From contig NZ_JSYZ01000007.1 of assembly GCF_001293465.1 (NCBI RefSeq), positions 343,603-407,602 of the forward strand: DNA of 64,000 bases, written 5' to 3'. A model generated the notes under the pieces. It was not told the origin of the DNA. It did no database searches and was given only the letters and a program-made list of their open reading frames with translations. Position numbers and translations under genes: made by a program. This DNA comes from Pseudomonas asplenii. Lineage in GTDB: Bacteria > Pseudomonadota > Gammaproteobacteria > Pseudomonadales > Pseudomonadaceae. Shown here piece by piece: positions 36,827 through 45,128 of the stretch; within the stretch, counting starts at the first letter, position 1, and the number at the start of each line of letters is the position of its first letter.

Positions 36827-38179
36827 ATGAACAAGCTGTACAGTCCCGTGATGGGGGCCGCCCTGGCGAGTATCATGATGTCTGCCCACGCCGACTTCAT
36901 CGATGACAGCCACGCCGACGTGACCCTTCTCAACCGCTACCTGAACCAGCAGGGGCGCGACATCAGCGGCAGCAGTGCCAAGGCCCACAGCATTCGCGAC
37001 TGGGGCCAGGGTTTCCAGTTCGACTTCAAGTCCGGCTACACCGAAGGCACCATCGGCCTGGGCCTGGACCTGCAGGCCTTCTACGGCCTGAAGCTGGATT
37101 CGGGCGGCGACCTCAACGACAGGAGCCACCAGGGCCGCTACCCCGGCAGCATGTTCCCCCTGGATGACGGCAAGTCCGCCGACCAGTTCGGCGTACTCAG
37201 CCCGACCTTCAAGGCACGTTTCCTCAAGGACGAGCTGCGCATCGGCACCCTGTACCAGAACAACCCGATGCTGGCCAATACCGACGGCCGCCTGTACCGC
37301 CAGACCAACACCGGCGCGCAACTGGTCTCCAGGGACCTGGACAACTTCACCTTCACCGTCGGCGACATCAACCAGACCAAGATCCGCAACGAAACCGGCG
37401 ACACCGGCATGATCACCGCCGGCGGCACCCAAAAGAGCGACCGCTTCCTCTATGGCGGCGCGGACTACGCGGGCATTCCCGGCACCACCCTGAGCGCCTG
37501 GTACTCGAGCCTGCAGGACTACTACCAGCAGGCTTTCCTCGGTGCCAAACGCCATGACGCCCTGCCTGTCGGCGCCATCGACAGCGACTTGCGGGCCTAC
37601 CGCAGCCTCGGCATCGGAGGCAACGGCGACGGTGACAGCGAGTACGCGGCGGCCGGCTACTACGGCAACGGCATCAGCAAGGGCCGGATCAACCAGTCGA
37701 CCATCAGCCTGATGGAAAGCTACAGCCTGGCCGGCCATACCGTGGGCCTGGGCATTCAGAAAAACAGTGGCGACAGCGACTTCCCGTACCTGGACTCGGG
37801 CCTCAACAGCGGCGACAACCGCCAGGGCCCGGGCTCCGGTGCCGACACCCCGGCGCTGACCAACCTGCAATTGAACAAATTCCAGCACGCCGGCGAGCGG
37901 ACCTGGATGGCCCAGTACAAGTACGACTTCGCCCAATTGGGCATCGACGGCCTGAAGTTCGCCGCCACCTACGCCCACGGCGACCAGATCCGCACCGCCG
38001 CCAACAGCGATGCCAGCGAATGGGAACGCGACCTGGCGCTGACCTATGAAGTGCAGACCGGCCAGCTCAAGGGCCTCGGGGTGAAATGGCAGAACGCCCA
38101 CGCCGCCCCGGAAATCACCGGCCAGACCCTCCAGGACGAAAACCGCTTCTACGTGAGCTACGTCATTCCACTGTGGTAA
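36827..38179 (+). CDS. OprD-family outer membrane porin
   Basis: A 450-residue outer membrane protein with a signal peptide (ending in SAHA) and an OprD-type 18-strand barrel. FIDDSHADVTLLNRYLNQ at the mature N-terminus, RDWGQGFQFDFKSGYTEG and the closing strand FYVSYVIPLW are diagnostic. OprD/Opd/Opc porins take up amino acids or small carboxylates; which one cannot be said. The next genes concern lysine decarboxylation to make lysine, so a basic amino acid link is conceivable but weak. A palindrome follows the stop. Confidence 0.92.
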   Translation: MNKLYSPVMGAALASIMMSAHADFIDDSHADVTLLNRYLNQQGRDISGSSAKAHSIRDWGQGFQFDFKSGYTEGTIGLGLDLQAFYGLKLDSGGDLNDRSHQGRYPGSMFPLDDGKSADQFGVLSPTFKARFLKDELRIGTLYQNNPMLANTDGRLYRQTNTGAQLVSRDLDNFTFTVGDINQTKIRNETGDTGMITAGGTQKSDRFLYGGADYAGIPGTTLSAWYSSLQDYYQQAFLGAKRHDALPVGAIDSDLRAYRSLGIGGNGDGDSEYAAAGYYGNGISKGRINQSTISLMESYSLAGHTVGLGIQKNSGDSDFPYLDSGLNSGDNRQGPGSGADTPALTNLQLNKFQHAGERTWMAQYKYDFAQLGIDGLKFAATYAHGDQIRTAANSDASEWERDLALTYEVQTGQLKGLGVKWQNAHAAPEITGQTLQDENRFYVSYVIPLW

Positions 38180-38204
38180 TCCACGCCCTGCTCCCAGGCC
38201 TCCG

Positions 38205-38233
38205 ATCGTTCCCACGCTCTGCGTGGGAACGAT
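38205..38233. repeat. Perfect REP-like palindrome
   Basis: ATCGTTCCCACGC and GCGTGGGAACGAT form a perfect 13-bp stem with a TCT loop, 25 bp after the porin gene. It is the widespread Pseudomonas CGTTCCCACGC-type repeat and may also act as a transcription end or mRNA-stability element. A degenerate REP (TGTAGGAGCGTGGCT...CCGCGAAAGGGCC) follows at about 38280-38328. Confidence 0.75.
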
Positions 38234-38392
38234 CTGATGACACCACTGCCTCTCACCCGCCTTGCGCCAGCCCAAAACCTGTAGGAGCGTGGCTGGTCGG
38301 GGCGCCGAACCGCCGCGAAAGGGCCCTCAAGTCCAACGGCTGATTCAGATACAATCTGTTCCCCCACCCGCCGCACCGAGACCCCAAGCAAC

Positions 38393-39310
38393 GTGGCCAA
38401 GCTCAACTTCAGGCACATGGAAATCTTCTGGGCCGTGATGACCACCGGCAGCGCCACCGCCGCCGCCGAACTGCTGCACACCTCGCAACCCACCGTGAGC
38501 CGCGAGCTGAGCCGCCTGGAGTCGATCACCCAGTTGGTGCTGTTCAAGCGGGCCAACGCCAAGCTGATTCCCACCGAACAGGCGCTGCGACTGTTCGAGG
38601 AGGTCGAGCGCGCCTATTTCGGCATGGAACGGATCGAACGCACCGCCGAAGCCATCCGCCAACACAAGAACGGCCAGATCGCCCTGGTGACCTTGCCGGC
38701 GTTCTCCCAGGCCCTACTGCCGATGGTCTGCAAGCGCTTTCTGCGGCAATTCCCGGATGTCGCGCTGACCATCACCCCGCAGGAACAGCCGCTGCTCAAT
38801 GAATGGTTGTCCTCGCAACGCTACGACCTGGGGCTGATCGAGGACGCCACCCTTGCGCTCGGCACCGAAAGCGACTGCGTGTTCACCTCGGACATGGTCT
38901 GCGTACTGCCACCGGATCACCCCTTGGCAGCCAAGTCGGTGCTCGCCCCCGAGGACTTCGAAGGCGAACCGTTCATCTCGTTTGCCGCCAACGACCCCTA
39001 CCGCAAGAAAATCGATGCGTTGTTCGAGGAGCATGGCGTCAGCCGCCGGCTGCAGGTGGAAACCCATAGCGCGGCTGCGGTGTGCAGCACCGTCGCCCAG
39101 GGTGTCGGGGTGTCGACCCTCAACCCGCTGACGGCGCTCTCCTACGTCAACCTGGGGCTGACCATTCGGCGCTTTGCCCTGTCGATCCCCTACTCCATCC
39201 GCGTGGTGCGTCCGCTGCATCGTCCCCACTCCGTACTGGTCGATCGATTCGTCGACGCCTTGCGCGATTGCTGTCGAGATCTCGAAGCCCAGCTCGCCGA
39301 GATTCCCTAG
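38393..39310 (+). CDS. lysR: LysR, activator of lysA
   Basis: A 305-residue LysR-type regulator whose sequence follows E. coli LysR along the whole length: NFRHMEIFWAVMTTGSATAA, LLHTSQPTVSRELSRLE, ALRLFEEVERAYFGMERI, QEQPLLNEWLSSQRYDLGL, VETHSAAAVCSTVAQGVGV and NPLTALSYVN. LysR activates lysA and senses diaminopimelate and lysine. It starts with GTG 38393. Unlike the divergent enteric arrangement, here lysR lies upstream of and parallel to the decarboxylase gene. Confidence 0.9.
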   Translation: MAKLNFRHMEIFWAVMTTGSATAAAELLHTSQPTVSRELSRLESITQLVLFKRANAKLIPTEQALRLFEEVERAYFGMERIERTAEAIRQHKNGQIALVTLPAFSQALLPMVCKRFLRQFPDVALTITPQEQPLLNEWLSSQRYDLGLIEDATLALGTESDCVFTSDMVCVLPPDHPLAAKSVLAPEDFEGEPFISFAANDPYRKKIDALFEEHGVSRRLQVETHSAAAVCSTVAQGVGVSTLNPLTALSYVNLGLTIRRFALSIPYSIRVVRPLHRPHSVLVDRFVDALRDCCRDLEAQLAEIP

Positions 39311-39504
39311 CCAGTGCACGGCCCACCGGCCATATCAGAAATGAATGGACACCCCGAAAACTGATATTTTTTATCCGGACACGGCAATGCTAAAAAGGCG
39401 CACCCACACCGGTACACCTCCTGACAACACTCGCGAGCCCCGGCGTGGCCTTATCCGACCTGGGAAAACCCAGGGAACATCGCCTTTCAGCCCGAGCTTG
39501 CCCC

Positions 39505-40743
39505 ATGACCCTCGAACAGCATGCCGCACACGTCGCCAAAGCCCATGGCACCCCCGTCTGGATCTATGATGCCGCCGTCATTCGCGAGCGTATCCGCACG
39601 CTGAAAACCTTCGACACCGTGCGCTTCGCCCAGAAGGCCCTGTCGAACCTGTCGATCCTCAGCCTCATGCGCGAGGAAGGCGTGAAACTCGACGCCGTGT
39701 CCCTGGGCGAAATCGAGCGGGCGATCAAGGCCGGCTTCAACCCGCGCAGCAACGTCGATGGCCCCTCGGACCTGGTCTACACCTCGGACGTGTTCGATCG
39801 CCCGACCCTGGCGCGTATCGTCGAGCTTGGCGTCGAGGCCAACCTCGGCTCGCTGGACATGATCGAGCAGTTGGGCGAGCTGTCGCCCGGGCACCGCGTG
39901 TGGCTGCGGATCAACCCGGGCTTCGGCCATGGCCACAGCCCCAAGACCAACACCGGCGGCCCCAACAGCAAGCACGGCATCTGGCATGAACAACTGGCCG
40001 AGGCCCTTGAGCTGCTGAGCCGCTACGACCTGCACCTGGTGGGTGTACACGTGCACATCGGCTCGGGTGTCGACTACGGTCACCTGGGCCAGGTCTGCGA
40101 CGCCGTTGCCCAACTGCTGGAGCAGATCGATCGGCCGATCGAGGCGCTGTCGGCCGGCGGTGGGCTCTCGGTGCCCTACCGCGAAGGTGAGGAACCGATC
40201 GATGTGGAACACTACTTCTCGCTGTGGGACGCGGTGCGCCGTAATGCACAGACCCGCTATGGTCGTCCGGTACGTTTGGAGCTGGAGCCTGGCCGCTTCC
40301 TGGTGGCCGAGTCGGGCACGCTGGTCTGCGAAGTGCGTGCGGTCAAGCAACAGGGCGCCAACCCCTTCACGCTGGTCGACGCCGGCTTCAACGAACTGAT
40401 CCGCCCGACGCTCTACGGCAGCTACCACCGCGTGTCGCTGGTGGCCCAGGCCCCGGAGCGGCCCTCGATCAGCACCCTCATCGCCGGCCCCCTGTGCGAA
40501 TCCGGTGACGTCTTCACCCTCGCCGGCGACGGCGCCCTGCGCTTCGAAACCATGAGCCGGCCAACCACCGGCGACCTCATCCTGTTCCACAACGCCGGGG
40601 CCTATGGCTCGACCATGTCCTCGAACTACAACTCGCGGCCGCTGGTGCCGGAATACCTGCTCGATGGCGAGCACTCCCGCCTGATTCGGCGGCGGCAGAC
40701 CTTCGATGAACTGCTGGGCCCGGAACTGGCCTGCCTGGGCTGA
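39505..40743 (+). CDS. lysA: Diaminopimelate decarboxylase (enteric type)
   Basis: A 412-residue PLP-dependent fold-III decarboxylase converting meso-diaminopimelate to L-lysine. The PLP lysine is in FAQKALSNL, HIGSGVDYGHL and SAGGGLSVPY bind the phosphate, and GPLCESGDVF carries the catalytic Cys/Glu. MSSNYNSRPLVPE closes the site. The sequence tracks E. coli LysA far more closely than the usual dapF-linked Pseudomonas LysA. ATG 39505 gives a slightly short N-terminus; GTG 39445 is an alternative; neither has a strong ribosome site. The gene is preceded by lysR and followed by a strong terminator hairpin. Confidence 0.93.
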   Translation: MTLEQHAAHVAKAHGTPVWIYDAAVIRERIRTLKTFDTVRFAQKALSNLSILSLMREEGVKLDAVSLGEIERAIKAGFNPRSNVDGPSDLVYTSDVFDRPTLARIVELGVEANLGSLDMIEQLGELSPGHRVWLRINPGFGHGHSPKTNTGGPNSKHGIWHEQLAEALELLSRYDLHLVGVHVHIGSGVDYGHLGQVCDAVAQLLEQIDRPIEALSAGGGLSVPYREGEEPIDVEHYFSLWDAVRRNAQTRYGRPVRLELEPGRFLVAESGTLVCEVRAVKQQGANPFTLVDAGFNELIRPTLYGSYHRVSLVAQAPERPSISTLIAGPLCESGDVFTLAGDGALRFETMSRPTTGDLILFHNAGAYGSTMSSNYNSRPLVPEYLLDGEHSRLIRRRQTFDELLGPELACLG

Positions 40744-40756
40744 CCCTCAAAAACCT

Positions 40757-40788
40757 CGCGGCGTCACCTTTTGCAGGGTGACGCCGCG
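40757..40788 (+). terminator. Strong hairpin after lysA
   Basis: CGCGGCGTCACC pairs perfectly with GGTGACGCCGCG (12 bp) around a short T-rich loop, 14 bp after the lysA stop. The stem is followed by TTGGCGTT, so it is a terminator without a long T-run. Confidence 0.7.
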
Positions 40789-40845
40789 TTGGCGTTACAG
40801 GATTCAGTGGGCTTCGCTACACGACGTTCCCGCCCCGCGCTTCCC

Positions 40846-41061
40846 TCAATCCCCGGCACAACCGTTGCCCCAGGTCTTGTAGTCATATTCCTTGATCTGC
40901 CCGTCTGGCGTCTTGTAGGTCATCCTGGCGTTGGAAATCCCGCAGGCATACGGCTTGGAGTCCACGCGGATCACTTCGGCGACATCCTTCCGGTCCAGGG
41001 CAAACGCCTGGGCACTGAAAAGAACAGCGGCAACGGCCAAGCCCTTTACATAGATATTCAT
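40846..41061 (-). CDS. DUF2790 family secreted protein
   Basis: A 71-residue protein with a signal peptide (MNIYVKGLAVAAVLFSAQAFA) and a short DUF2790 domain: KDVAEVIRVDSKPYACGISNARMTY, then EYDYKTWGNGC. Like its paralogue at 28985-29239 it keeps two Cys likely to pair in the periplasm. Family function unknown. GAGAG precedes the ATG at 41061. It is convergent with lysA across the hairpin. Confidence 0.85.
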   Translation of the reverse strand: MNIYVKGLAVAAVLFSAQAFALDRKDVAEVIRVDSKPYACGISNARMTYKTPDGQIKEYDYKTWGNGCAGD

Positions 41062-41359
41062 GGCAACTCTCTCAATAGGAAAAACACAAGCCGACCCGGC
41101 AAATCCGGTAGAAGGCGCTGGGTGCAGACTCGCAACCGTTCGTTATCCGAGGATTAAGAAAGTTATGAAAAAGTTTAAATAAAACGTTATGAATCAGTTA
41201 AATCAAAGTTAACTATTTAAAAATACAAGTTGCATTTTATTCCATTAAAAATCATGACAAAAAGTTCATGAAACCTGTCATCATCCGGCTACCCGGAACA
41301 GCGGCCTGCTCTGGCTGATCAGCCGCTTGCCGTCCACCGTCCAGTCAGGAGCCCAGCGG

Positions 41360-42058
41360 ATGCTTCCATCAGCCCCTCTTCTTTCCGGCAACCGTTTGCA
41401 CCTGCGCCGTCTGCGCGGCCGGGTCGGACTGGCCCTGGTGGCCTGCCTGTCCTTCCTCGCCGGCATGACCGACGCCATCGGCTTTCTCGCCACGGGCGAC
41501 TTCGTCTCGTTCATGAGCGGCAACACCACGCGCCTGGCGGTGGCCGTCAGCGAGGGGGACCTGTCGATGGTGCTGCGCCTGGTCGCGGCGGTGATGGCGT
41601 TCATCGCCGGCAACGTGCTGGGCGTGCTGGCCGGACGCGTCGGCGGCAGGCGCTCGCTGCCGTTGCTGCTGTGCGTTTCCACCCTGCTCTGCATCGCCGC
41701 GATACTGCCGTTCAACACTCGCGTGCCGGCCTTGCTGACCGCGATCATTGCCATGGGCATGCTCAATGCCGCCGTCGAACAGGTCAACGGCCTGCCGATC
41801 GGCCTGACCTACGTTACCGGCGCCCTGTCCCGCTTCGGCCGCGGCCTGGGGCGCCGGCTGCTCGGCGAAAAGCGCGATGGCTGGCGGGTGCAGCTGGTGC
41901 CCTGGAGCGGCATGCTGGTGGGTGCAGTGTTTGGCGCCATGCTGGAGCGCCAGATGGGCGTGCAGGCGCTGGTGGTCAGTGCGGCGATCGCCGCGGTGCT
42001 GGGGCTGATCGCGCTGAGGATTCCACATCAGTGGCAGAAGGATTTCATGCCGCGCTGA
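41360..42058 (+). CDS. YoaK/DUF1275 family membrane protein
   Basis: A 232-residue inner-membrane protein with about six hydrophobic segments. The family signature GLALVACLSFLAGMTDAIGFL and FVSFMSGNTTRLAVA is clear near residues 25-60, with NAAVEQVNGLPIGLTYVTGALSRFG later. DUF1275 proteins are of unknown function, possibly transporters. ATG 41360 has CAGGAG upstream; the earlier ATG 41327 lacks one. The frame continues open after its stop, see 42059-42388. Confidence 0.88.
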   Translation: MLPSAPLLSGNRLHLRRLRGRVGLALVACLSFLAGMTDAIGFLATGDFVSFMSGNTTRLAVAVSEGDLSMVLRLVAAVMAFIAGNVLGVLAGRVGGRRSLPLLLCVSTLLCIAAILPFNTRVPALLTAIIAMGMLNAAVEQVNGLPIGLTYVTGALSRFGRGLGRRLLGEKRDGWRVQLVPWSGMLVGAVFGAMLERQMGVQALVVSAAIAAVLGLIALRIPHQWQKDFMPR

Positions 42059-42388
42059 GGGCAGTCCGCAGACAATGAACGGCGGGTACGCTACAGGTAT
42101 GCACTCACGGTCGAAATCATATTCCTGCCGGATGGGAAATCAGCGATCAAAGATGAGGCGAAGTTCTCGAATCTTTCGTCGGGAGAAGTCGATGAGTACT
42201 TCTCGCTGCTGCAATCTCACAGGGATGCCCTGTTCGAGCGCAACGGCCTGATCGACGACGAATCGACCTACGCCGCCCTCAACTCCCGCTCAACCAACGA
42301 AAGGCTCCATCAAGAGTTCCTGGAGAGCCTGAGGAACGACCCGCGAATGGCCGAGTTGACCGGTCGACTCGGCATCGCCCTTTCCTGA
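42059..42388 (+). pseudogene. Start-less reading frame, probable 3' gene fragment
   Basis: Directly after the YoaK stop and in the same frame, 109 codons read as a convincing protein tail: RVRYRYALTVEIIFLPDGKS, then FSNLSSGEVDEYFSLLQSHR, LIDDESTYAALNS and ERLHQEFLESLRNDPRMAEL, ending at TGA 42386-42388. No ATG, GTG or TTG in frame could start it. The charged, helix-forming sequence does not look random, so it is most likely the end of a larger lost gene. I do not recognise the family. Readthrough of the YoaK TGA is a less likely alternative. Confidence 0.5.
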
Positions 42389-42459
42389 CTTCATCGCCGC
42401 CAGTCATCCAGCCATGCTCCGCGAGCCTGGCTGGAACTCCTTCACCGGGCTTCATCCCC

Positions 42460-42750
42460 TCACCGATCATCCTCGTGGATCGACGACGGATGCCGGCACA
42501 GGCCGTCAACCTCGATATCCATATAGGGGAACAACGGCAGCTGCATCAGCGTGTCATGCAGCGCCTCGACGCTGGGCACGTCGAACACGCTGTAGTTGGC
42601 GTAGTGCCCGGCGATCCGCCAGAGGTGGCGCCAGGTGCCCTCGCGCTGCAGGCGCTGGGCCAGTGCCTTTTCGTCGGCCTTCAGTTGCGCGGCCCTGGCC
42701 GGGTCCATGTCCTGCGGCAGTTTTACGGTCATCTTCACGTGGAACAGCAT
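42460..42750 (-). CDS. catC: Muconolactone delta-isomerase
   Basis: A 96-residue CatC, the usual length: MLFHVKMTVKLPQDMDPARA, WRHLWRIAGHYANYSVFDV and LMQLPLFPYMDIEV are all family-specific. It isomerises (+)-muconolactone to beta-ketoadipate enol-lactone in the ortho-cleavage pathway. It follows catB by 25 bp on the same strand. Expression of catBC is normally activated by CatR with cis,cis-muconate. Confidence 0.96.
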   Translation of the reverse strand: MLFHVKMTVKLPQDMDPARAAQLKADEKALAQRLQREGTWRHLWRIAGHYANYSVFDVPSVEALHDTLMQLPLFPYMDIEVDGLCRHPSSIHEDDR

Positions 42751-42775
42751 GGTCGTTTCCTTCTTGTCTTAGCTC

Positions 42776-43897
42776 TTAGCGGCGGGCAAAGCGCGACAGT
42801 TGCGCCTCGTCGAGGGTCAGGCCGAGGCCGGGGGTACGCGGTACGTGCAGCTGGAAATCGCGATAGACCGGCGCTTCGCGGACGATTTCCTCGGTCAGCA
42901 GCAAGGGCCCGAACAGCTCGGTGCCCCAGGTCAAGTGGCGCAGGGTGAGGAAGGCGTGGGCCGAAGCCAGGGTGCCGACCGAGCCTTCAAGCATGGTCCC
43001 GCCATACAGGGCGATACCCGCCGCCTCGGCGATCTGCGCGGTGCGTAGCACGGCACGGGGTCCGCCGTTCTTGGCGATCTTCAGGGCGAAGATACTGGCG
43101 GCGCCGTCGGCGGCGAGGCTGAAGGCGTCCTCGACGCTTTCGATGGATTCGTCGGCCATGATCGGTGCGGGGCTGCGCTGGTTCAGGCGCACCTGGCCGG
43201 AGCGGTTGACCCGGGAGATCGGCTGCTCGATCAGGTCGATGCCGTTGTCGCCCAGCACCTGGCAGCCGCGGATGGCCTGGGACTCGTCCCAATACTGGTT
43301 GACGTCGACGCGCACGCTGGCGCAATCGCCCAGGGCCCGCTTGATCGCGATCACATGCCTGAGGTCCTGTTCCAACGGATTGGCGCCGATCTTCAGCTTG
43401 AAGATGCGGTGCCGGCGCCGTTCCAGCATCTGCTCGGCTTCACCGATATCCCGGGCGGTGTCGCCGCTGGCCAGGGTCCAGGCCACTTCCAGGCTGTCGC
43501 GCACGCGACCACCGAGCAGTTCGCTGACCGGCAGGCCGAGGCGCTTGCCCTGGGCATCGAGCAAGGCACTTTCCAGGCCGGACTTGGCGAAGGTGTTGCC
43601 CTTGGCGATCTTGTCCAGCTTGAGCATGGCGGCGTTGATATTGTCCGCGGCCAGGCCGATCAGGGCCGGGGCCAGGTGGCTGTCGATATTGGCCTTGATG
43701 CTTTCCGGGCTTTCATAGCCGTAGGACAGGCCGCCGATGGTGGTGGCTTCGCCGATACCCTCGATGCCATCGCTGCAGCGCAGGCGCAGGATCACCAGGG
43801 TCTGCTGCTGCATGGTGTGCATCGCCAGCTTGTGGGGGCGGATGGTGGGCAGGTCGACGATGACCGCCTGTACCTGTTCGATCACTGCATTGCTCAT
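42776..43897 (-). CDS. catB: Muconate cycloisomerase
   Basis: A 373-residue enolase-superfamily enzyme. The catalytic Lys is in FKLKIGANP (KxK, about residue 167-169), metal ligands follow in RVDVNQYWDE, DLIEQP and MADESI, and the second acid/base Lys lies in FALKIAKNGGP. It converts cis,cis-muconate to muconolactone with Mn2+. ATG 43897 gives the same length as P. putida CatB; a GTG at 43909 is the alternative. Divergent from catR. Confidence 0.96.
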   Translation of the reverse strand: MSNAVIEQVQAVIVDLPTIRPHKLAMHTMQQQTLVILRLRCSDGIEGIGEATTIGGLSYGYESPESIKANIDSHLAPALIGLAADNINAAMLKLDKIAKGNTFAKSGLESALLDAQGKRLGLPVSELLGGRVRDSLEVAWTLASGDTARDIGEAEQMLERRRHRIFKLKIGANPLEQDLRHVIAIKRALGDCASVRVDVNQYWDESQAIRGCQVLGDNGIDLIEQPISRVNRSGQVRLNQRSPAPIMADESIESVEDAFSLAADGAASIFALKIAKNGGPRAVLRTAQIAEAAGIALYGGTMLEGSVGTLASAHAFLTLRHLTWGTELFGPLLLTEEIVREAPVYRDFQLHVPRTPGLGLTLDEAQLSRFARR

Positions 43898-44007
43898 TTG
43901 CCTGGGCACCTTGTGGCCGACGGCGCCCCTGCGCCGCCGTTGTCGTTCAATGGGTGGGCAAAGGATTGCCTGTTGGCGGCGAGCAATCCAATATCGATTA
44001 CCTCTGC

Positions 44008-44025
44008 CACCATACCCAGGAAGTC
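44008..44025 (-). promoter_or_regulatory. Probable CatR recognition site
   Basis: On the minus strand this reads AGACTTCCTGGGTATGGTG, nearly the same as the CatR site of the P. putida catBC promoter as I remember it (AGACCTCCAGGGTATGGTG). It lies just upstream of the catR start in the divergent catB-catR region, where CatR both represses itself and activates catBC. Confidence 0.6.
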
Positions 44026-44027
44026 TG

Positions 44028-44912
44028 ATGGAGCTTCGCCACTTGCGTTACTTCAAGGCGCTCGCCGAAACCCTGAACTTCACCCGCGCCGCCGAACGCC
44101 TGCACATGGCCCAGCCGCCGCTGAGCCGGCAGATCGGCCAACTGGAAGAAGAACTCGGCACCCTGCTGCTCGAGCGCGGGCGGCCACTGCGCCTGACCGA
44201 TGCCGGACGCTATTTCTATGAACAGACCGGCACCCTGCTCCAGCAACTGGAACAGATCGGCGCCACCACCCGGCGCATCGGCCAGGGGCAGCGACACTGG
44301 CTGGGAATCGGCTTTGCGCCCTCGACTCTGTATGGACTGTTGCCAGAGCTGACCCGAGCGCTGCGCAGCGACGCCGAGTTGCAACTGGACCTGGTCGAGA
44401 TGACCACGCTGCAGCAGGTCGAAGCGCTCAAGGCCGGGCGTATCGATATCGGCTTCGGGCGCATTCGCATCGATGATCCGGCCATCGAGCAGCGGGTGCT
44501 GTACGAGGACCCGCTGGTGGCGGTGCTGCCGCGCGGGCATGCGCTGGGTGGCACGACGCCGAGCCTGGCGCAACTGGCCGGGGAGGCCTTCGTGCTGTAT
44601 CCGGCCACGCCACGCCCCAGCTATGCCGACCATGTCCTGGCGCTGTTCGCCCACCATGGCTTGAGCGTGAAGGTCGGGCAGTGGAGCAATGAACTGCAGA
44701 CGGCGCTGGGGCTGGTGTCTGCCGGGCTGGGGGTGACCCTGGCCCCGGCGTCGGTGCGCCAGCAGCATCGGGCGGATCTGGAATACACCGGGGTGAGCGA
44801 TCGGGATGCGGTGAGCCCGATCATCCTCAGTCGACGCAAGGACGAAGCAAATCCGGTGTTGCAGCGTTGCCTGGAATTGATCGAGGCACTGCTCGCGGAA
44901 CGGGCGCCATAA
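44028..44912 (+). CDS. catR: LysR-type regulator of catechol catabolism
   Basis: A 294-residue LysR-type activator. MELRHLRYFKALAETLNFTR and RLHMAQPPLSRQIGQLEEEL are the helix-turn-helix; the effector domain with LGIGFAPSTLYGLLPEL fits CatR/BenM-type proteins that bind cis,cis-muconate. Divergent placement next to catBC confirms the role. ATG 44028 is the family start; the longer upstream frame runs through the catB promoter and is rejected. Confidence 0.93.
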   Translation: MELRHLRYFKALAETLNFTRAAERLHMAQPPLSRQIGQLEEELGTLLLERGRPLRLTDAGRYFYEQTGTLLQQLEQIGATTRRIGQGQRHWLGIGFAPSTLYGLLPELTRALRSDAELQLDLVEMTTLQQVEALKAGRIDIGFGRIRIDDPAIEQRVLYEDPLVAVLPRGHALGGTTPSLAQLAGEAFVLYPATPRPSYADHVLALFAHHGLSVKVGQWSNELQTALGLVSAGLGVTLAPASVRQQHRADLEYTGVSDRDAVSPIILSRRKDEANPVLQRCLELIEALLAERAP

Positions 44913-45038
44913 CCTCGTCGTCACCTGCGTTCGATCCCCGCTCGCGCGACGATCAACATCCAGGTTGGTCTGTTCCTTGCTGAGAGAGGGATAAGCCGAC
45001 GGTGATCGGCACCAAGGATCACACTGCCGCCCGGGCAT

Positions 45039-45073
45039 TATCCGGACACTGCAACGACTATCCGGTTACTGCA
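45039..45073 (-). promoter_or_regulatory. Two XylS-type boxes upstream of the AraC gene
   Basis: Read on the minus strand, 45059-45073 is TGCAGTAACCGGATA and 45039-45053 is TGCAGTGTCCGGATA. Both fit the XylS/BenR half-site TGCA-N6-GGNTA perfectly and are spaced 20 bp centre to centre, in tandem as at the Pm promoter (21 bp). They lie 56-90 bp ahead of the AraC-type gene at 45129. Binding by that protein (autoregulation) is inference. Confidence 0.7.
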
Positions 45074-45128
45074 GAAGCCGGTGCCCGAAAGCGTGCAGAC
45101 GTGGTTGCCTGTGTAACGAGAGGTGACA

